The translations under genes and the position numbers were made by a program. 30,699 nt of DNA from Bacteroidota bacterium. Lineage in GTDB: Bacteria; Bacteroidota; Bacteroidia; Bacteroidales; P3. The notes beneath the pieces are model-generated. The model worked only from the letters and a program-made list of their open reading frames with translations, was not told where the DNA came from and ran no database searches. Location of the stretch: contig JAEZKK010000016.1 of NCBI GenBank assembly GCA_023415495.1, positions 1 to 30,699 on the forward strand, in the 5' to 3' direction. Positions 1 to 8,837 of this stretch are shown piece after piece; positions within the stretch are counted from its first letter, which is position 1; each line of letters starts with the position of its first letter.

Positions 1-44
1 TTAGACTTCTTGTCTATAAATTTAGAGGCCTTTATTATCATATC

Positions 45-199
45 GAAATGGCATTTGGCGACGACGAAATGCCATTTCAAAGCGACGAAATGCCATTTCA
101 TGGAGACGAGATGGCATTTCGACCTCAAAATATCTAAGTCTAAATTTATAAAGAGGAAGTCTAAATTCAAAATATCTAAGTCTAAATTCATAATAACTT
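45..199. repeat. 21-bp-period degenerate repeat array (array A)
   Basis: Seven units in one continuous 21-bp register. Units starting at 45, 66, 87 and 108 carry the palindromic core GAAATGCCATTTC or a variant with GGC at the centre. From 129 the unit sequence changes but the register is kept: the core AAGTCTAAATT starts at 136, 157 and 178, exactly 21 apart. The array is upstream of the lipoprotein promoter at 281 and is not explained by any gene. The core AATGCCATT recurs in the array at 21441-21580. Confidence 0.85.
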
Positions 200-221
200 A
201 GTTTGCTTCTATTTTGTTCTG

Positions 222-229
222 TAAATATA
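222..229 (-). promoter_or_regulatory. possible leftward -7 element
   Basis: On the minus strand the sequence TATATTTA resembles the Bacteroidota -7 element TAnnTTTG but lacks the final G. If used, transcription would run left through array A toward a gene outside the window. This is weak, and is listed because array C at 21441-21580 lies in the same position relative to a much better promoter. Confidence 0.2.
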
Positions 230-280
230 TCCACATCAAAACAAAAAGCCATTATAAATTTTAATATTAAGAAAAAAGAC

Positions 281-288
281 TATATTTG
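281..288 (+). promoter_or_regulatory. -7 promoter element of the lipoprotein gene
   Basis: TATATTTG matches the TAnnTTTG -7 consensus and lies 41 nt before the start codon at 329, with GCAGAAT following. No clear TTG -33 element is seen 19-21 nt upstream. Confidence 0.6.
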
Positions 289-328
289 CAGAATGAAAAT
301 GATTCATTAATCATAAAAACATAGGATT

Positions 329-1027
329 ATGAAAAAGATTAATTTAAAAAGACCAAGCATAATATTGGCCATTCTTTTTGCTATTTCCTTATTCTTTTCT
401 TGTAATAGAGAGGAAGAATATGAGGATTTAGAGTTTTATCCTTATGCTTTGGAGGGTTATGTTACAGATTATCATACTGGCAAACCTCTTGCTAATGTTA
501 CTTTTGATTTAGCTTGTATAAAATGGGTTTATGGGATGGGAACATCAAACGAAGGAGAAACTCATTATGGAGTAGCAAAGACTGACTCAAGAGGATTTTA
601 TAAAATACGTATTCCTATAAGAAGAAAGGATGTGAAATTCGATCATATTTATTCCATACCAAACAATATTGCTGGATATCAATTTGCAAAAGGATTATTT
701 TGTGTAGGTGATTCATGGGTAGGAAAACCATTTGATTCAGTTGGAGTAAGAGCAGATATTAAAGCAATAAGTTATGGATATTTAAAGGTGATTATGCCTA
801 AAGGTGCTATTTGGAATTTAGGAGGGATTACTTCTGTTTACGAACAACCTCGTTATGAAGACAAGCTACTATATACAAAAGAAATTAATGATTCAATGAG
901 ATATGAATTTTTTAGAGTAGCAGCAAATGTTGGTTGGGGAGATTGCTATTATAATAACCAATTTAAAGTTTATGATTTTAAAGTAGAACACCCAAGAGAC
1001 ACCGTAATAATAAATATTGAACAATAA
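329..1027 (+). CDS. lipoprotein with a carboxypeptidase-regulatory-like domain
   Basis: 232 residues. Residues 1-25 form a lipoprotein signal (basic start, hydrophobic core, lipobox LFFSC with Cys25), so the mature protein should be lipid-anchored and exposed to the periplasm or surface. Residues about 42-100 look like the transthyretin-like / carboxypeptidase regulatory-like fold: a GYVTD start, then TGKPLANV, then a 'TDSRGFYKI' strand. In Bacteroidota such domains are often N-terminal parts of larger surface proteins; here the domain is a stand-alone lipoprotein. The C-terminal half is not recognised. It has its own -7 element and is convergent with the ABC exporter gene, so it is probably monocistronic. 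The biological role is unknown. Confidence 0.75.
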   Translation: MKKINLKRPSIILAILFAISLFFSCNREEEYEDLEFYPYALEGYVTDYHTGKPLANVTFDLACIKWVYGMGTSNEGETHYGVAKTDSRGFYKIRIPIRRKDVKFDHIYSIPNNIAGYQFAKGLFCVGDSWVGKPFDSVGVRADIKAISYGYLKVIMPKGAIWNLGGITSVYEQPRYEDKLLYTKEINDSMRYEFFRVAANVGWGDCYYNNQFKVYDFKVEHPRDTVIINIEQ

Positions 1028-1061
1028 ATAATATCAATTAGATATTTATTTTCCTCCGTGC

Positions 1062-1104
1062 TGGATTTCTTGCTTTGCAAGCGACAAAGCCGATAAGTAA
1101 TCAC
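1062..1104. repeat. dispersed hairpin repeat, copy 1
   Basis: Contains CTTGC-TTT-GCAAG, a 5-bp hairpin, followed by a conserved tail CCGATAAGTAA. Nearly the same 41-43 nt sequence occurs at 9100-9140. In this copy the outer arms (GGATT / AAGCC) pair less well than in copy 2. It lies in the short gap between two convergent genes, as is typical of REP-like elements. Confidence 0.7.
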
Positions 1105-1145
1105 ACTATATTATAATAAGGATTAATAATCTGTTAATTATACTA

Positions 1146-2951
1146 CTATATTGATTGAAGGGTGCAGAGGTTGTGGTAGATTCCTTTTTTATCTAATAAT
1201 TCTTGGTGGGTGCCGGTTTCTTTTACTTGGGCTTTATCCATTACAATTATCTTATCTGCTGAAACTATTGTGGATAGTCTATGAGCTATAATTATTGTTG
1301 TCTTGTCTTTAGAGATATTTGATATGGCTTTTTGAACAAGCTTCTCGTTTTGTGTATCTAATGCAGAAGTTGCTTCGTCCAAGATAAGTATTTCGGAGTT
1401 TCTGAGTACAGCCCTTGCAATACTAAGCCTTTGACGTTGACCTCCAGAAAGAGTTTGCCCCATATCGCCTATCATAGTATTATATCCTTGCGGAAGTTTC
1501 TCGATAAATTCATGAGCAAAAGCAATCTTGGAAGCATTAACCACCTCATCGTAAGGGTAATCTCTTCCAAAGGTTATATTATTGAAAATAGTATCATTGA
1601 AAAGTATGGTATCCTGAGTTACCATAGAAATATTATCCCTAATATCAAGAGAATGAATATCCTTTAAGTTTATTCCATCAATATAAATTCCACCCATAGT
1701 TGGCTGATAGAACTTTGGAATTAGATTTATAATAGTACTTTTACCACTTCCCGAAGCTCCAACAATTGCAGTAGTCTTACCCTTTTCAAATTCAATATTA
1801 ATATCCTTCAAAACCTCCTCATCCTTAACATAAGAAAAGCTTAGGTCTTTAAATAGAATTGATTTCTCGAAACTAAATCCACTCCTTTCCTTAGGCTCTA
1901 TGATTTCATCCTTAACATTTAGTATTTCCACAAATCTTTCTACACTCGCTCTCCCTTTTTTAAGGTTAAAGAAAGAAGTAGGAATATCTTTGGCTGGTTT
2001 AATAATTAAAGTAAAGAGTATAAGGTATACTATAAATATCTCAGGGCTAAGACTTGGAGTTGAAGAAAGTATATTCTTGCTACCAATTATTAGAATTGCA
2101 ATAATCATAATATTGCCCATAAATTCACTAAAAGGAGAGGCAAGGTCAACCTTTCTATATATTGAGTTCCTTAGCCTTGTATAGGAATTATTAAATTGGA
2201 TAAATTTATTATTTACATGCTCAATTGCAGTATGAGATTTAATTATCCTAAGCCCAGATATTGTTTCCTCGATAATAGATATTAGGTTTGAGTTCTTTTG
2301 TTGAAGATGTTTTGAGCTTTGTTTAAGTCTTCTGCTAATAAAAGAAACCAACCCACCAAGAATTGGGAACATTATCAAAACAGTAAGAGTTAAGGAGTAA
2401 TCGATATAGAATAATATCAGCAAATAAAGTACTACTATTATTATTCCCTGAATTAGACTTTGAATTGACTTTAAAACATTCTCGTCGTATTCAATAATAT
2501 CATTGCTTATTCTGGATATTAAATCTCCTTTACGATGTGAGGAGAAATAAGAAAAAGGCAGTTCTTGATACTTGTCAAATAGTGAATTGCGAATATTACG
2601 CACTACCCTATTCCTTGTTGAAGAAATTAAATAAGAAGCAAGATACGTAAAGATATCCTTGAATAGGTATATAACAAATATTAACCCTCCAAATATTAAA
2701 AGAGCTGTTTTCTTACCATAAACAATTATACTTGCATATATATTATTTAGAGTTTCCTCTAATAGGGATATATTTACAATATTATTAGAGCTATCTCCCA
2801 AACCATCCTGAAAAAGAATTTGCAGGAAATTGGAAGCAGAGAGAATTGAAGATATAGAGAAAATGGTAGCAAGGCAAACTAATAGAAAATAAAGAATTAG
2901 ATTGCCAATATAAGGTTTAATAAATAAATATGTAAACCTTTTATTCTCCAT
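1146..2951 (-). CDS. ABC exporter, fused membrane and ATPase domains (MsbA/lipid exporter-like)
   Basis: 601 residues, the usual length for a type I half-exporter that works as a homodimer. Residues about 15-330 hold several hydrophobic segments of an ABC transmembrane domain. The ATPase domain follows: Walker A GASGSGKST near residue 398, a Q-loop in 'VTQDT', the signature LSGGQRQR near 500, Walker B ILILDEAT near 520, a D-loop, and the switch His in IIAHRLS. All key residues are present, so it should be active. The closest known group is MsbA-like exporters of lipid A or other lipids and drugs; the substrate is not fixed by sequence. Its start overlaps the end of purB by 11 nt, so it is likely the last gene of the helicase-rpe-php-purB transcript. 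Confidence 0.9.
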   Translation of the reverse strand: MENKRFTYLFIKPYIGNLILYFLLVCLATIFSISSILSASNFLQILFQDGLGDSSNNIVNISLLEETLNNIYASIIVYGKKTALLIFGGLIFVIYLFKDIFTYLASYLISSTRNRVVRNIRNSLFDKYQELPFSYFSSHRKGDLISRISNDIIEYDENVLKSIQSLIQGIIIVVLYLLILFYIDYSLTLTVLIMFPILGGLVSFISRRLKQSSKHLQQKNSNLISIIEETISGLRIIKSHTAIEHVNNKFIQFNNSYTRLRNSIYRKVDLASPFSEFMGNIMIIAILIIGSKNILSSTPSLSPEIFIVYLILFTLIIKPAKDIPTSFFNLKKGRASVERFVEILNVKDEIIEPKERSGFSFEKSILFKDLSFSYVKDEEVLKDINIEFEKGKTTAIVGASGSGKSTIINLIPKFYQPTMGGIYIDGINLKDIHSLDIRDNISMVTQDTILFNDTIFNNITFGRDYPYDEVVNASKIAFAHEFIEKLPQGYNTMIGDMGQTLSGGQRQRLSIARAVLRNSEILILDEATSALDTQNEKLVQKAISNISKDKTTIIIAHRLSTIVSADKIIVMDKAQVKETGTHQELLDKKGIYHNLCTLQSI

Positions 2952-4284
2952 ATACCCCTAAGTAGTTATCAGGTCTAATTGTTTTCATTCTTTCTTTAAT
3001 CTCCTTTGGGATATCTAATCCATCCACAAAACGAGATATTGTTTGAGCATTAATCTTCTCGTTTGTACGAGTTAATTCCTTTAATGCCTCATAAGGATTA
3101 GGATAATTAATGCTACGAAGAATGGTTTGAATAGCCTCAGCAACTACTGCCCAATTTTCTTCTAAATCATTATTCAGAGCTTCCCCATTAAGGATAATCT
3201 TATTAATTCCTTTGATAAGTGAACGCAATGCAATAATTGTATGACCGATTGGAACTCCAAGATTTCTGGTAACTGTTGAGTCGGTAAGGTCTCTTTGAAG
3301 TCTTGAAATAGGTAGTTTAAGACTTAGATGTTCAAAGATTGCATTAGCCATTCCAAGATTTCCTTCTGCATTTTCAAAATCAATTGGGTTAACCTTATGT
3401 GGCATTGCCGAAGAGCCAACCTCTCCTTCTTTAATCTTTTGTTTAAAATAATTCATCGAGATATAAGCCCAGATATCTCTTGAAAAGTCAATTAATATTG
3501 TGTTTATTCTTTTTAGTGTATCGAAATAAGCACCCATATTATCGTAGTTCTCTATCTGTGTTGTGTATCTCTGTCTTTCAAGACCTAATTTATCACAGAA
3601 ATTATCAGCAAATCTAACCCAATTAATCTCTGGATAAGCAATATTATGTGCATTGAAATTTCCAGTAGCTCCTCCAAACTTAGCTCCAAAAGGAATAAAT
3701 GCAAAATAAGCTAATTGTTGTTCAAGTCTATATACAAAAACCTTTAATTCCTTGCCAAGAATGGTTGGAGAAGCAGGTTGTCCATGAGTATGTGCAAGCA
3801 TTGGAATATCTTTCCACTCATCTGCTCTATCTTGGATTAACTCCACTACTTCATTAATTAAAGGCATTAGAATATTCTCATGGCAATCCTTAAGAGTAAG
3901 AGGAATTGAAGTATTATTAATATCTTGAGAAGTAAGCCCAAAATGAATAAATTCCTTATGATTTTGAAGATTTAATTTATCAAATTTTCTTTTTATAAGA
4001 TACTCAACTGCCTTTACATCATGGTTAGTTACCTTTTCGATTTCCTTTACTTCCAAGGCGTCTTCCAATGAGAAATTCCTGTAAATATCTCTTATTGCTT
4101 CAAATTTACTCTTATCAAAATCCTTTAATTGTTCTATTCCTAATTCCACAAGAGATATAAAATACTCTATCTCTACCTTTACTCTGTATTTAATCAGAGC
4201 ATATTCTGAGAAATAATCCTTTAATTCATCAACTTGTTTTCTATATCTTCCATCAATAGGTGAAATTGCAAATATATTATCCAT
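2941..4284 (-). CDS. purB: adenylosuccinate lyase
   Basis: 447 residues, close to the 456 of E. coli PurB. The enzyme cleaves SAICAR to AICAR and adenylosuccinate to AMP, both releasing fumarate, in purine synthesis in the cytosol. The fumarase/aspartase superfamily signature GSSAMPHKVNPIDFEN lies near residue 290 and contains the mobile catalytic serine loop. The catalytic-histidine region 'HTHGQPAS' and the 'TSQDINNT' motif are also visible. The N-terminal 'ISPIDGRY' is typical of this enzyme. The PHP phosphatase gene ends 22 nt upstream, and the ABC exporter gene overlaps its 3' end. Confidence 0.97.
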   Translation of the reverse strand: MDNIFAISPIDGRYRKQVDELKDYFSEYALIKYRVKVEIEYFISLVELGIEQLKDFDKSKFEAIRDIYRNFSLEDALEVKEIEKVTNHDVKAVEYLIKRKFDKLNLQNHKEFIHFGLTSQDINNTSIPLTLKDCHENILMPLINEVVELIQDRADEWKDIPMLAHTHGQPASPTILGKELKVFVYRLEQQLAYFAFIPFGAKFGGATGNFNAHNIAYPEINWVRFADNFCDKLGLERQRYTTQIENYDNMGAYFDTLKRINTILIDFSRDIWAYISMNYFKQKIKEGEVGSSAMPHKVNPIDFENAEGNLGMANAIFEHLSLKLPISRLQRDLTDSTVTRNLGVPIGHTIIALRSLIKGINKIILNGEALNNDLEENWAVVAEAIQTILRSINYPNPYEALKELTRTNEKINAQTISRFVDGLDIPKEIKERMKTIRPDNYLGVYGE

Positions 4285-4306
4285 ATCTTATTCTTTTACT
4301 TTTATT

Positions 4307-5056
4307 CTATAATGTGTTATTCTTCAAATCCCCTGAATCGATTAATTTCTTTAGATAGGGATTTCTTAAAGTGTTTTTTAAAGCATCTATATGTCTTTGA
4401 CCATGACAATCGCTTCCGATTAAATCTATTAATCTATTCTCAACCATCCATTGGGCATTTTCCTTAACATCCTTGCCATAATAGCCTGAAAGTGAAATTG
4501 TATTTAATTGCATAAGTACTCCCCTGTCTCTAATCTCTTCAATCTTTTTCTTATTCTTAAAGAAATAAGAATATCTTTCGGGATGGGCAATAATAAGGTT
4601 ATAGCCTTCTAACTGGAGTTCAAACAACCAATTCTCAAGACCATAAACTTCGTTATGCATAGGAATTTCAAAAAGAAGGTAATTATCTGAGAAGGCTTTT
4701 ATCTCTTTGTCTGCTATTCTTTGTTTTACTTCATCGTCCAGCATTAGTTCGCATCCGACCTCAAGCTCTATATCAATATTATTTTCTTTTACTGCTTTCT
4801 TTAATTCTTCTAACTTGGTATCTAATACATCTATACCCTCAGGAAAGCTATTATAAAAGAGGTGGGGGGTTGTGATTAATTTCTTAAATCCAAAGCTTTT
4901 TAATCCCTTTATTAATTCAATACTCTCTTCAATACTCTTGCTTCCATCATCAACTCCTGGGATTAGGTGGGAATGAAGATCATTTTCCAAAACGCTTAAA
5001 TCAATATCCTTATCTAAATGTTTTGGTTTCGAACTTAGAAAAGAGAATAGTTTCAT
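4307..5056 (-). CDS. PHP-domain protein, CpsB/YwqE-type tyrosine-protein phosphatase family
   Basis: 249 residues. The PHP metal-binding motif DLHSHLIPGVDDG is at residues 26-38 (His28 and His30 likely metal ligands). Further family motifs are TTPHLF, a HPERY motif in the middle and GSDCHG near residue 215. This matches the manganese-dependent CpsB/YwqE tyrosine phosphatases, which act on bacterial tyrosine kinases controlling capsule or exopolysaccharide synthesis. Bacteroidota commonly carry such a gene away from capsule clusters. It starts 3 nt after the stop of rpe. Which kinase it acts on cannot be seen here. Confidence 0.88.
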   Translation of the reverse strand: MKLFSFLSSKPKHLDKDIDLSVLENDLHSHLIPGVDDGSKSIEESIELIKGLKSFGFKKLITTPHLFYNSFPEGIDVLDTKLEELKKAVKENNIDIELEVGCELMLDDEVKQRIADKEIKAFSDNYLLFEIPMHNEVYGLENWLFELQLEGYNLIIAHPERYSYFFKNKKKIEEIRDRGVLMQLNTISLSGYYGKDVKENAQWMVENRLIDLIGSDCHGQRHIDALKNTLRNPYLKKLIDSGDLKNNTL

Positions 5057-5059
5057 TGC

Positions 5060-5704
5060 TTAATAGGATTTGAATTGCTTTATTGTTTCAATAGGATTTT
5101 CAGAAGAAAAGACTGCATTGCCAGCAACAAGTGCATCTGCTCCGCAATCAATTAACTTCTTATAATTTCCTAATCCTACTCCTCCATCAACCTCAATTAA
5201 ACACTCAGGATTTCTTCTTAGGATTAATTCCTTTAGTTTTGAAATCTTATTATAGGTATTCTCAATAAAGCTTTGACCACCAAAACCAGGGTTAACACTC
5301 ATTAGCAATACTAAATCACATTCAATAATAATATCCTCTAAAACTGAAATTGGAGTATGTGGATTTAATACAACTCCAGCCTTCATTCCTAAAGCTTTTA
5401 TTGAAGAGATTGAGCGATGCAAATGAGTGCAAGCCTCGTAATGAACTGTTATAATATCAGCACCAAGACTTTTGAAATCATTAAAATACCTGTCTGGGTC
5501 AACTATCATCAGATGAACATCAAGGGGCTTCTTCGCTAATTTCCTTATATGTTTAATTATTGGCTGACCAAAACTAATATTTGGTACAAAGACTCCATCC
5601 ATAACATCTATATGAAACCAATCTGCCATACTATTATTAATCATATCAATATCCTTATCCAAGGAACCAAAATTGGCAGATAATAATGATGGTGCTAAAA
5701 TCAT
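5060..5704 (-). CDS. rpe: ribulose-phosphate 3-epimerase
   Basis: 214 residues, full length. It interconverts ribulose-5-phosphate and xylulose-5-phosphate in the pentose phosphate pathway. The TIM-barrel hallmarks are all present: HIDVMDG at 31-37 (His31 and Asp33 bind the metal), DVHLM at 62-66 (His64), SVNPGFGGQSF at 136-146 with the flexible glycine loop, EVDGGV at 171-176 (Asp173, the other catalytic acid) and AGNAVF near 194-199 for phosphate binding. It starts 25 nt after the helicase stop and is followed at once by the PHP phosphatase gene, so it is probably co-transcribed. Confidence 0.96.
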   Translation of the reverse strand: MILAPSLLSANFGSLDKDIDMINNSMADWFHIDVMDGVFVPNISFGQPIIKHIRKLAKKPLDVHLMIVDPDRYFNDFKSLGADIITVHYEACTHLHRSISSIKALGMKAGVVLNPHTPISVLEDIIIECDLVLLMSVNPGFGGQSFIENTYNKISKLKELILRRNPECLIEVDGGVGLGNYKKLIDCGADALVAGNAVFSSENPIETIKQFKSY

Positions 5705-5729
5705 AATCTAAATTATTTTATTTGTTTTT

Positions 5730-7598
5730 CTATCTTCTTCTTTTTCTTTCTGCACTATCTCTTCTCTCTCTTCTATCTCCATCTTCTCTGCTGCCGCCTC
5801 TACTATCTCTACTATTTCTACTATCTCTGCTGTCTCTACTATAATTTCTTCCCCCTCTGTCTTTTCTATCTCCTCTATCGCTTCTTTCTCCTCTTGAAGA
5901 TGAAGATGAAGATGACCTTGAACCACCTCTTCGAGACGACGATGGAGCTTTTGCCTCTGCTATTTCAACTGTAATAGGTCTTCCTTTTACAAATTGATCT
6001 CTAAAAGCTTCAATTACATCATTTACATTAGATTCCAACACCTCAATATAGGAGAAATTATCAAGTATATCGATCTTTCCTATTTCAATATTTCGGTTTT
6101 GAGTATAATCGTTAATCATTCCGATTATTCTTTGAGGCACTACCTTATCCTTATGTCCAAGACTTATAAATAACCTTTGGAATTTTCCACTCTTACTCTT
6201 ATTTCTATCTCTTCTATCTCTTCCATCTCTGCTATCCCTTCCATCTCTATCTCTGCTTCTTCCTTCTCTGTATTCATCTACTGTTAAATCCTTTGCTCCT
6301 CTATAATATTCTAAGAAACGATTAAATTCAGAAGAAACAAATTTCTTTATAAGCTCTTCCTTATCCATCCATTCCAGCTTCTTCATAATCTCAGGAATAA
6401 AGCTTTCAATCTCTTTGTAGTTTACATCAACATTCTCAATCTTATCTATAAGGTGGAATAATTGTTTTTCACAAACTTCCTTACCTGTTGGAATTTCTGC
6501 CTTTGTAAATTCTTTCTTTATTTGGCGTTCAATTTCTCTGATTTTGTATTTCTCTTTTAAATTTAAAATTGCAATTGAAATACCTTGCTTATCAGCTCTT
6601 CCTGTTCGACCTGAACGGTGAACATATTGTTCTAATTCATCAGGTAGATTATAATTTATTACGTGAGTAAGCTCATTTACATCTAAGCCTCTTGCTGCAA
6701 CATCGGTTGCAACTAACATTTGAATATTTCTATGACGAAATCTATTCATTACATGGTCTCTCTGTGCTTGAGAAAGGTCTCCATGAAGAGAATCTGCACT
6801 ATATCCATCCTTGATAAGCATATCTGCTACATCTTGGGTTTCAATCTTTGTTCTACAAAAAACTATACTATATATATCTGGATTATAGTCAGCAATTCTT
6901 TTTAATACTTGGTATCTATCTTTAGCATGAACTAAATAATAGAAATGCTTAACATTATCCGAGCCTTGGTTTCTTGAACCTATTTGTATTCTTACTGGCT
7001 CGTACATATAATTCTTTGCAATTGCCTCAACTTCTTTTGGCATTGTTGCAGAGAATAATAATGTGCTTTTCTCAGATGGGGTTTGACTTAGGATTGCATC
7101 TAAGTCCTCCTTAAATCCCATATTCAACATCTCGTCAGCCTCATCCAATACTACATATTTAATCTTGGAGAAGTCAACCTTTCTTCTATTAATTAAGTCA
7201 TTCATTCTTCCAGGAGTTGCAACTATAATTTTAACTCCTTTTTTAAGCGTTCTAATCTGCGTATCAATACTCGCACCACCATAAACTGGAAGTATTGTGC
7301 AAGCATCTATATATTTTGCAAAATTCTTACAATCATTAGCTATTTGGATACATAATTCCCTTGTAGGGCATAGTATAAGCACCTCTGTATCTTGGTTTTT
7401 ATAATTCAATTTCTGAATTAGCGGCAAACCGAAAGCCGCAGTTTTTCCTGTTCCTGTTTGTGCTAAGGCGACAAGGTTTACATCTTTTTCTAATAAAACG
7501 GGGATTGTTTCCGCTTGAACGGGCATTGCGTTTTGAAAGCCAATCTCTTCTATGGCCTTAAGGATTTCTGGACTAATGCCCAATTCTTTAAACGTCAT
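5730..7598 (-). CDS. DEAD-box ATP-dependent RNA helicase (DeaD/CsdA-like)
   Basis: 622 residues from the chosen start. An upstream ATG at 7700 exists, but a TATCTTTG promoter lies between the two starts and the family's N-terminal Q-motif region ('TFKELGIS', then a Gln in 'MPVQAETIP') begins at the inner Met, so 7598 is preferred. Motif I AQTGTGKT is at 45-52, DEAD at 152-155 and SAT at 183-185, with HRSGRTGR in the second RecA domain. A DbpA/CsdA-type RNA-binding domain follows at roughly 475-550. The last 65 or so residues are a low-complexity Arg/Ser/Asp/Gly tail. Such helicases help ribosome assembly and mRNA unwinding, notably in the cold. First gene of a minus-strand run reaching 1146. 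Confidence 0.93.
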   Translation of the reverse strand: MTFKELGISPEILKAIEEIGFQNAMPVQAETIPVLLEKDVNLVALAQTGTGKTAAFGLPLIQKLNYKNQDTEVLILCPTRELCIQIANDCKNFAKYIDACTILPVYGGASIDTQIRTLKKGVKIIVATPGRMNDLINRRKVDFSKIKYVVLDEADEMLNMGFKEDLDAILSQTPSEKSTLLFSATMPKEVEAIAKNYMYEPVRIQIGSRNQGSDNVKHFYYLVHAKDRYQVLKRIADYNPDIYSIVFCRTKIETQDVADMLIKDGYSADSLHGDLSQAQRDHVMNRFRHRNIQMLVATDVAARGLDVNELTHVINYNLPDELEQYVHRSGRTGRADKQGISIAILNLKEKYKIREIERQIKKEFTKAEIPTGKEVCEKQLFHLIDKIENVDVNYKEIESFIPEIMKKLEWMDKEELIKKFVSSEFNRFLEYYRGAKDLTVDEYREGRSRDRDGRDSRDGRDRRDRNKSKSGKFQRLFISLGHKDKVVPQRIIGMINDYTQNRNIEIGKIDILDNFSYIEVLESNVNDVIEAFRDQFVKGRPITVEIAEAKAPSSSRRGGSRSSSSSSSRGERSDRGDRKDRGGRNYSRDSRDSRNSRDSRGGSREDGDRRERRDSAERKRRR

Positions 7599-7625
7599 TC
7601 TTATGTTTATGTTTATAATAATCTG

Positions 7626-7633
7626 CAAAGATA
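7626..7633 (-). promoter_or_regulatory. -7 element for the helicase-rpe-php-purB run
   Basis: TATCTTTG on the minus strand, followed by GCAG, lies 27 nt before the start codon at 7598. A TTG is found 22 nt upstream as a possible -33 element. It rules out the longer start at 7700 for transcripts made from here. Confidence 0.7.
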
Positions 7634-7768
7634 CGTCAAAAATTTCTAATAACCACAATCCCACACATATATTATACAAACATATAGTAAAAATCAACAC
7701 TTTGAAAATAAACTTTTATGCACGACGAGAGAGATATGCCATCCCGCACTTCTTTAACTATATATGTT

Positions 7769-8752
7769 TTATTCCTTAATAAACTTCCTATGAATTACTC
7801 CCTTCTCTGTTTTTAATTCAATTATATATATTCCCTTATTTAAGACGGATATATCAATAGTTTTATTTATAGAATTTATCTTTTCACTGTAAACCCTTTG
7901 TCCAAGTGAATTTAAAATCTCTATTGAATTAATAATATATTGAGAGGTAATATTTATCTCTTTACTGCTTGGATTAGGATAAATCTCAACTTTATTATCA
8001 ATATCTATTTCATCCAAAGAACTTGTTGCTCTTTTAAGGATTGGAAAAACACGCATTTCGTAAGGTACATTCATTGTGTCATGCCACATAGTATGTTCTT
8101 TCTCCATAAGCGCCTGAAGTATAGGTTTCCAATTTCCTGCATTATCCCCTACCAAAACAGGAAATTCTCTAACACTACCGTTACAGTCTTCAAACCCTTT
8201 CCATATTACTTGAAATCCAAAAGGTTCATGAGTCCCAACATAGTTTTTTTCGAGAAAAGTAATTGCAACATAAAAGACTGGACTTGTTACAGTAACCATA
8301 CTATCAAACAAGGCTTCTAAATATCTTCCTGTTATTGAGTGATATTGTGAAGTTTGGAAATGATATATTTTAGGTGTCATAGTATCGTATCTTATTTGAG
8401 CAAGTACATTATTTAGGGAAGAGTCTCTAATTTGTAAATATAATGGATGCGGCAAATCCACTGGATTTACTGGTCTGGAATCATATACGAATGCAGCAAT
8501 TCCTCTAATGGATATTGCAGAATCAATATAAAACGGTTGAGCTATAATAGTTTCTACTGGGAAAGGATCACATCTCCAAGCGAGTCCTGGATAACGATCA
8601 AAATCGTTTGTATCATAGCAACCACTTGCCATATAATAAGGGTAAAGATAATCATCAAGATATAAAGGTCTTTGCCCTATTTGTCCTATTGCTGTTAAAC
8701 AACTTATTGTTGCTAATACTGCTATTATTACGTTTTTCATATTTAGTTGCAT
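7769..8752 (-). CDS. secreted protein with type IX secretion C-terminal sorting domain
   Basis: 327 residues; the inner Met at 8740 (residue 5) gives a cleaner signal peptide and may be the true start. A hydrophobic signal segment ends near 'LTAIGQ'. Residues about 255-327 form a Por secretion-system sorting domain: EIYPNPSS, a 'NSLGQRVY' strand, a 'GIYIIELKTEKG' strand and a basic end. Such proteins cross the outer membrane through the type IX system and are released or anchored. The central region of about 220 residues, with many Tyr, Asp and Pro, is not recognised. It stands alone, downstream of an unusual inverted repeat at 8797-8837. Confidence 0.85.
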   Translation of the reverse strand: MQLNMKNVIIAVLATISCLTAIGQIGQRPLYLDDYLYPYYMASGCYDTNDFDRYPGLAWRCDPFPVETIIAQPFYIDSAISIRGIAAFVYDSRPVNPVDLPHPLYLQIRDSSLNNVLAQIRYDTMTPKIYHFQTSQYHSITGRYLEALFDSMVTVTSPVFYVAITFLEKNYVGTHEPFGFQVIWKGFEDCNGSVREFPVLVGDNAGNWKPILQALMEKEHTMWHDTMNVPYEMRVFPILKRATSSLDEIDIDNKVEIYPNPSSKEINITSQYIINSIEILNSLGQRVYSEKINSINKTIDISVLNKGIYIIELKTEKGVIHRKFIKE

Positions 8753-8796
8753 AGTTATTGCTTTTTTAATTCATTAATTCTAAAAATATATTTTAA

Positions 8797-8837
8797 AGCG
8801 TTTGGTTTATCTTGAAAATAATGATAAAGCAAACGCT
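8797..8837. promoter_or_regulatory. 15-bp inverted repeat (operator, attenuator or terminator)
   Basis: Left arm AGCGTTTGGTTTATC (8797-8811) and right arm GATAAAGCAAACGCT (8823-8837) pair at 14 of 15 positions around an 11-nt loop. On the minus strand it is followed by TTTAAAATATATTTTT, an imperfect T-rich stretch. It begins at the stop codon of the possible small ORF 8836-9012 and ends 45 nt before the type IX cargo gene, so it may terminate the former or control the latter. Confidence 0.7.

Noticed and set aside
45..199. CRISPR array.
   Set aside because: The units are degenerate 21-bp repeats in direct contact, with no unique spacers of about 30 bp and no cas genes in the window.
10..252. 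Open frames of 63 and 76 codons on both strands over array A, with 7-residue repeats.
   Set aside because: A 21-bp period is seven codons, so a stop-free unit stays open on any strand. Both strands are open at once, and similar arrays with periods of 22 and 23 elsewhere do not keep a frame. Not taken as coding.
5708..5926. A 72-codon acidic frame rich in Glu on the minus strand.
   Set aside because: It is the shifted reading of the Arg/Ser/Asp-rich tail of the helicase gene; low-complexity codons give open frames in other phases.
7599..7700. A 34-residue N-terminal extension of the DEAD-box helicase.
   Set aside because: A TATCTTTG promoter lies inside it, and the family starts at the inner Met with TFKELG.
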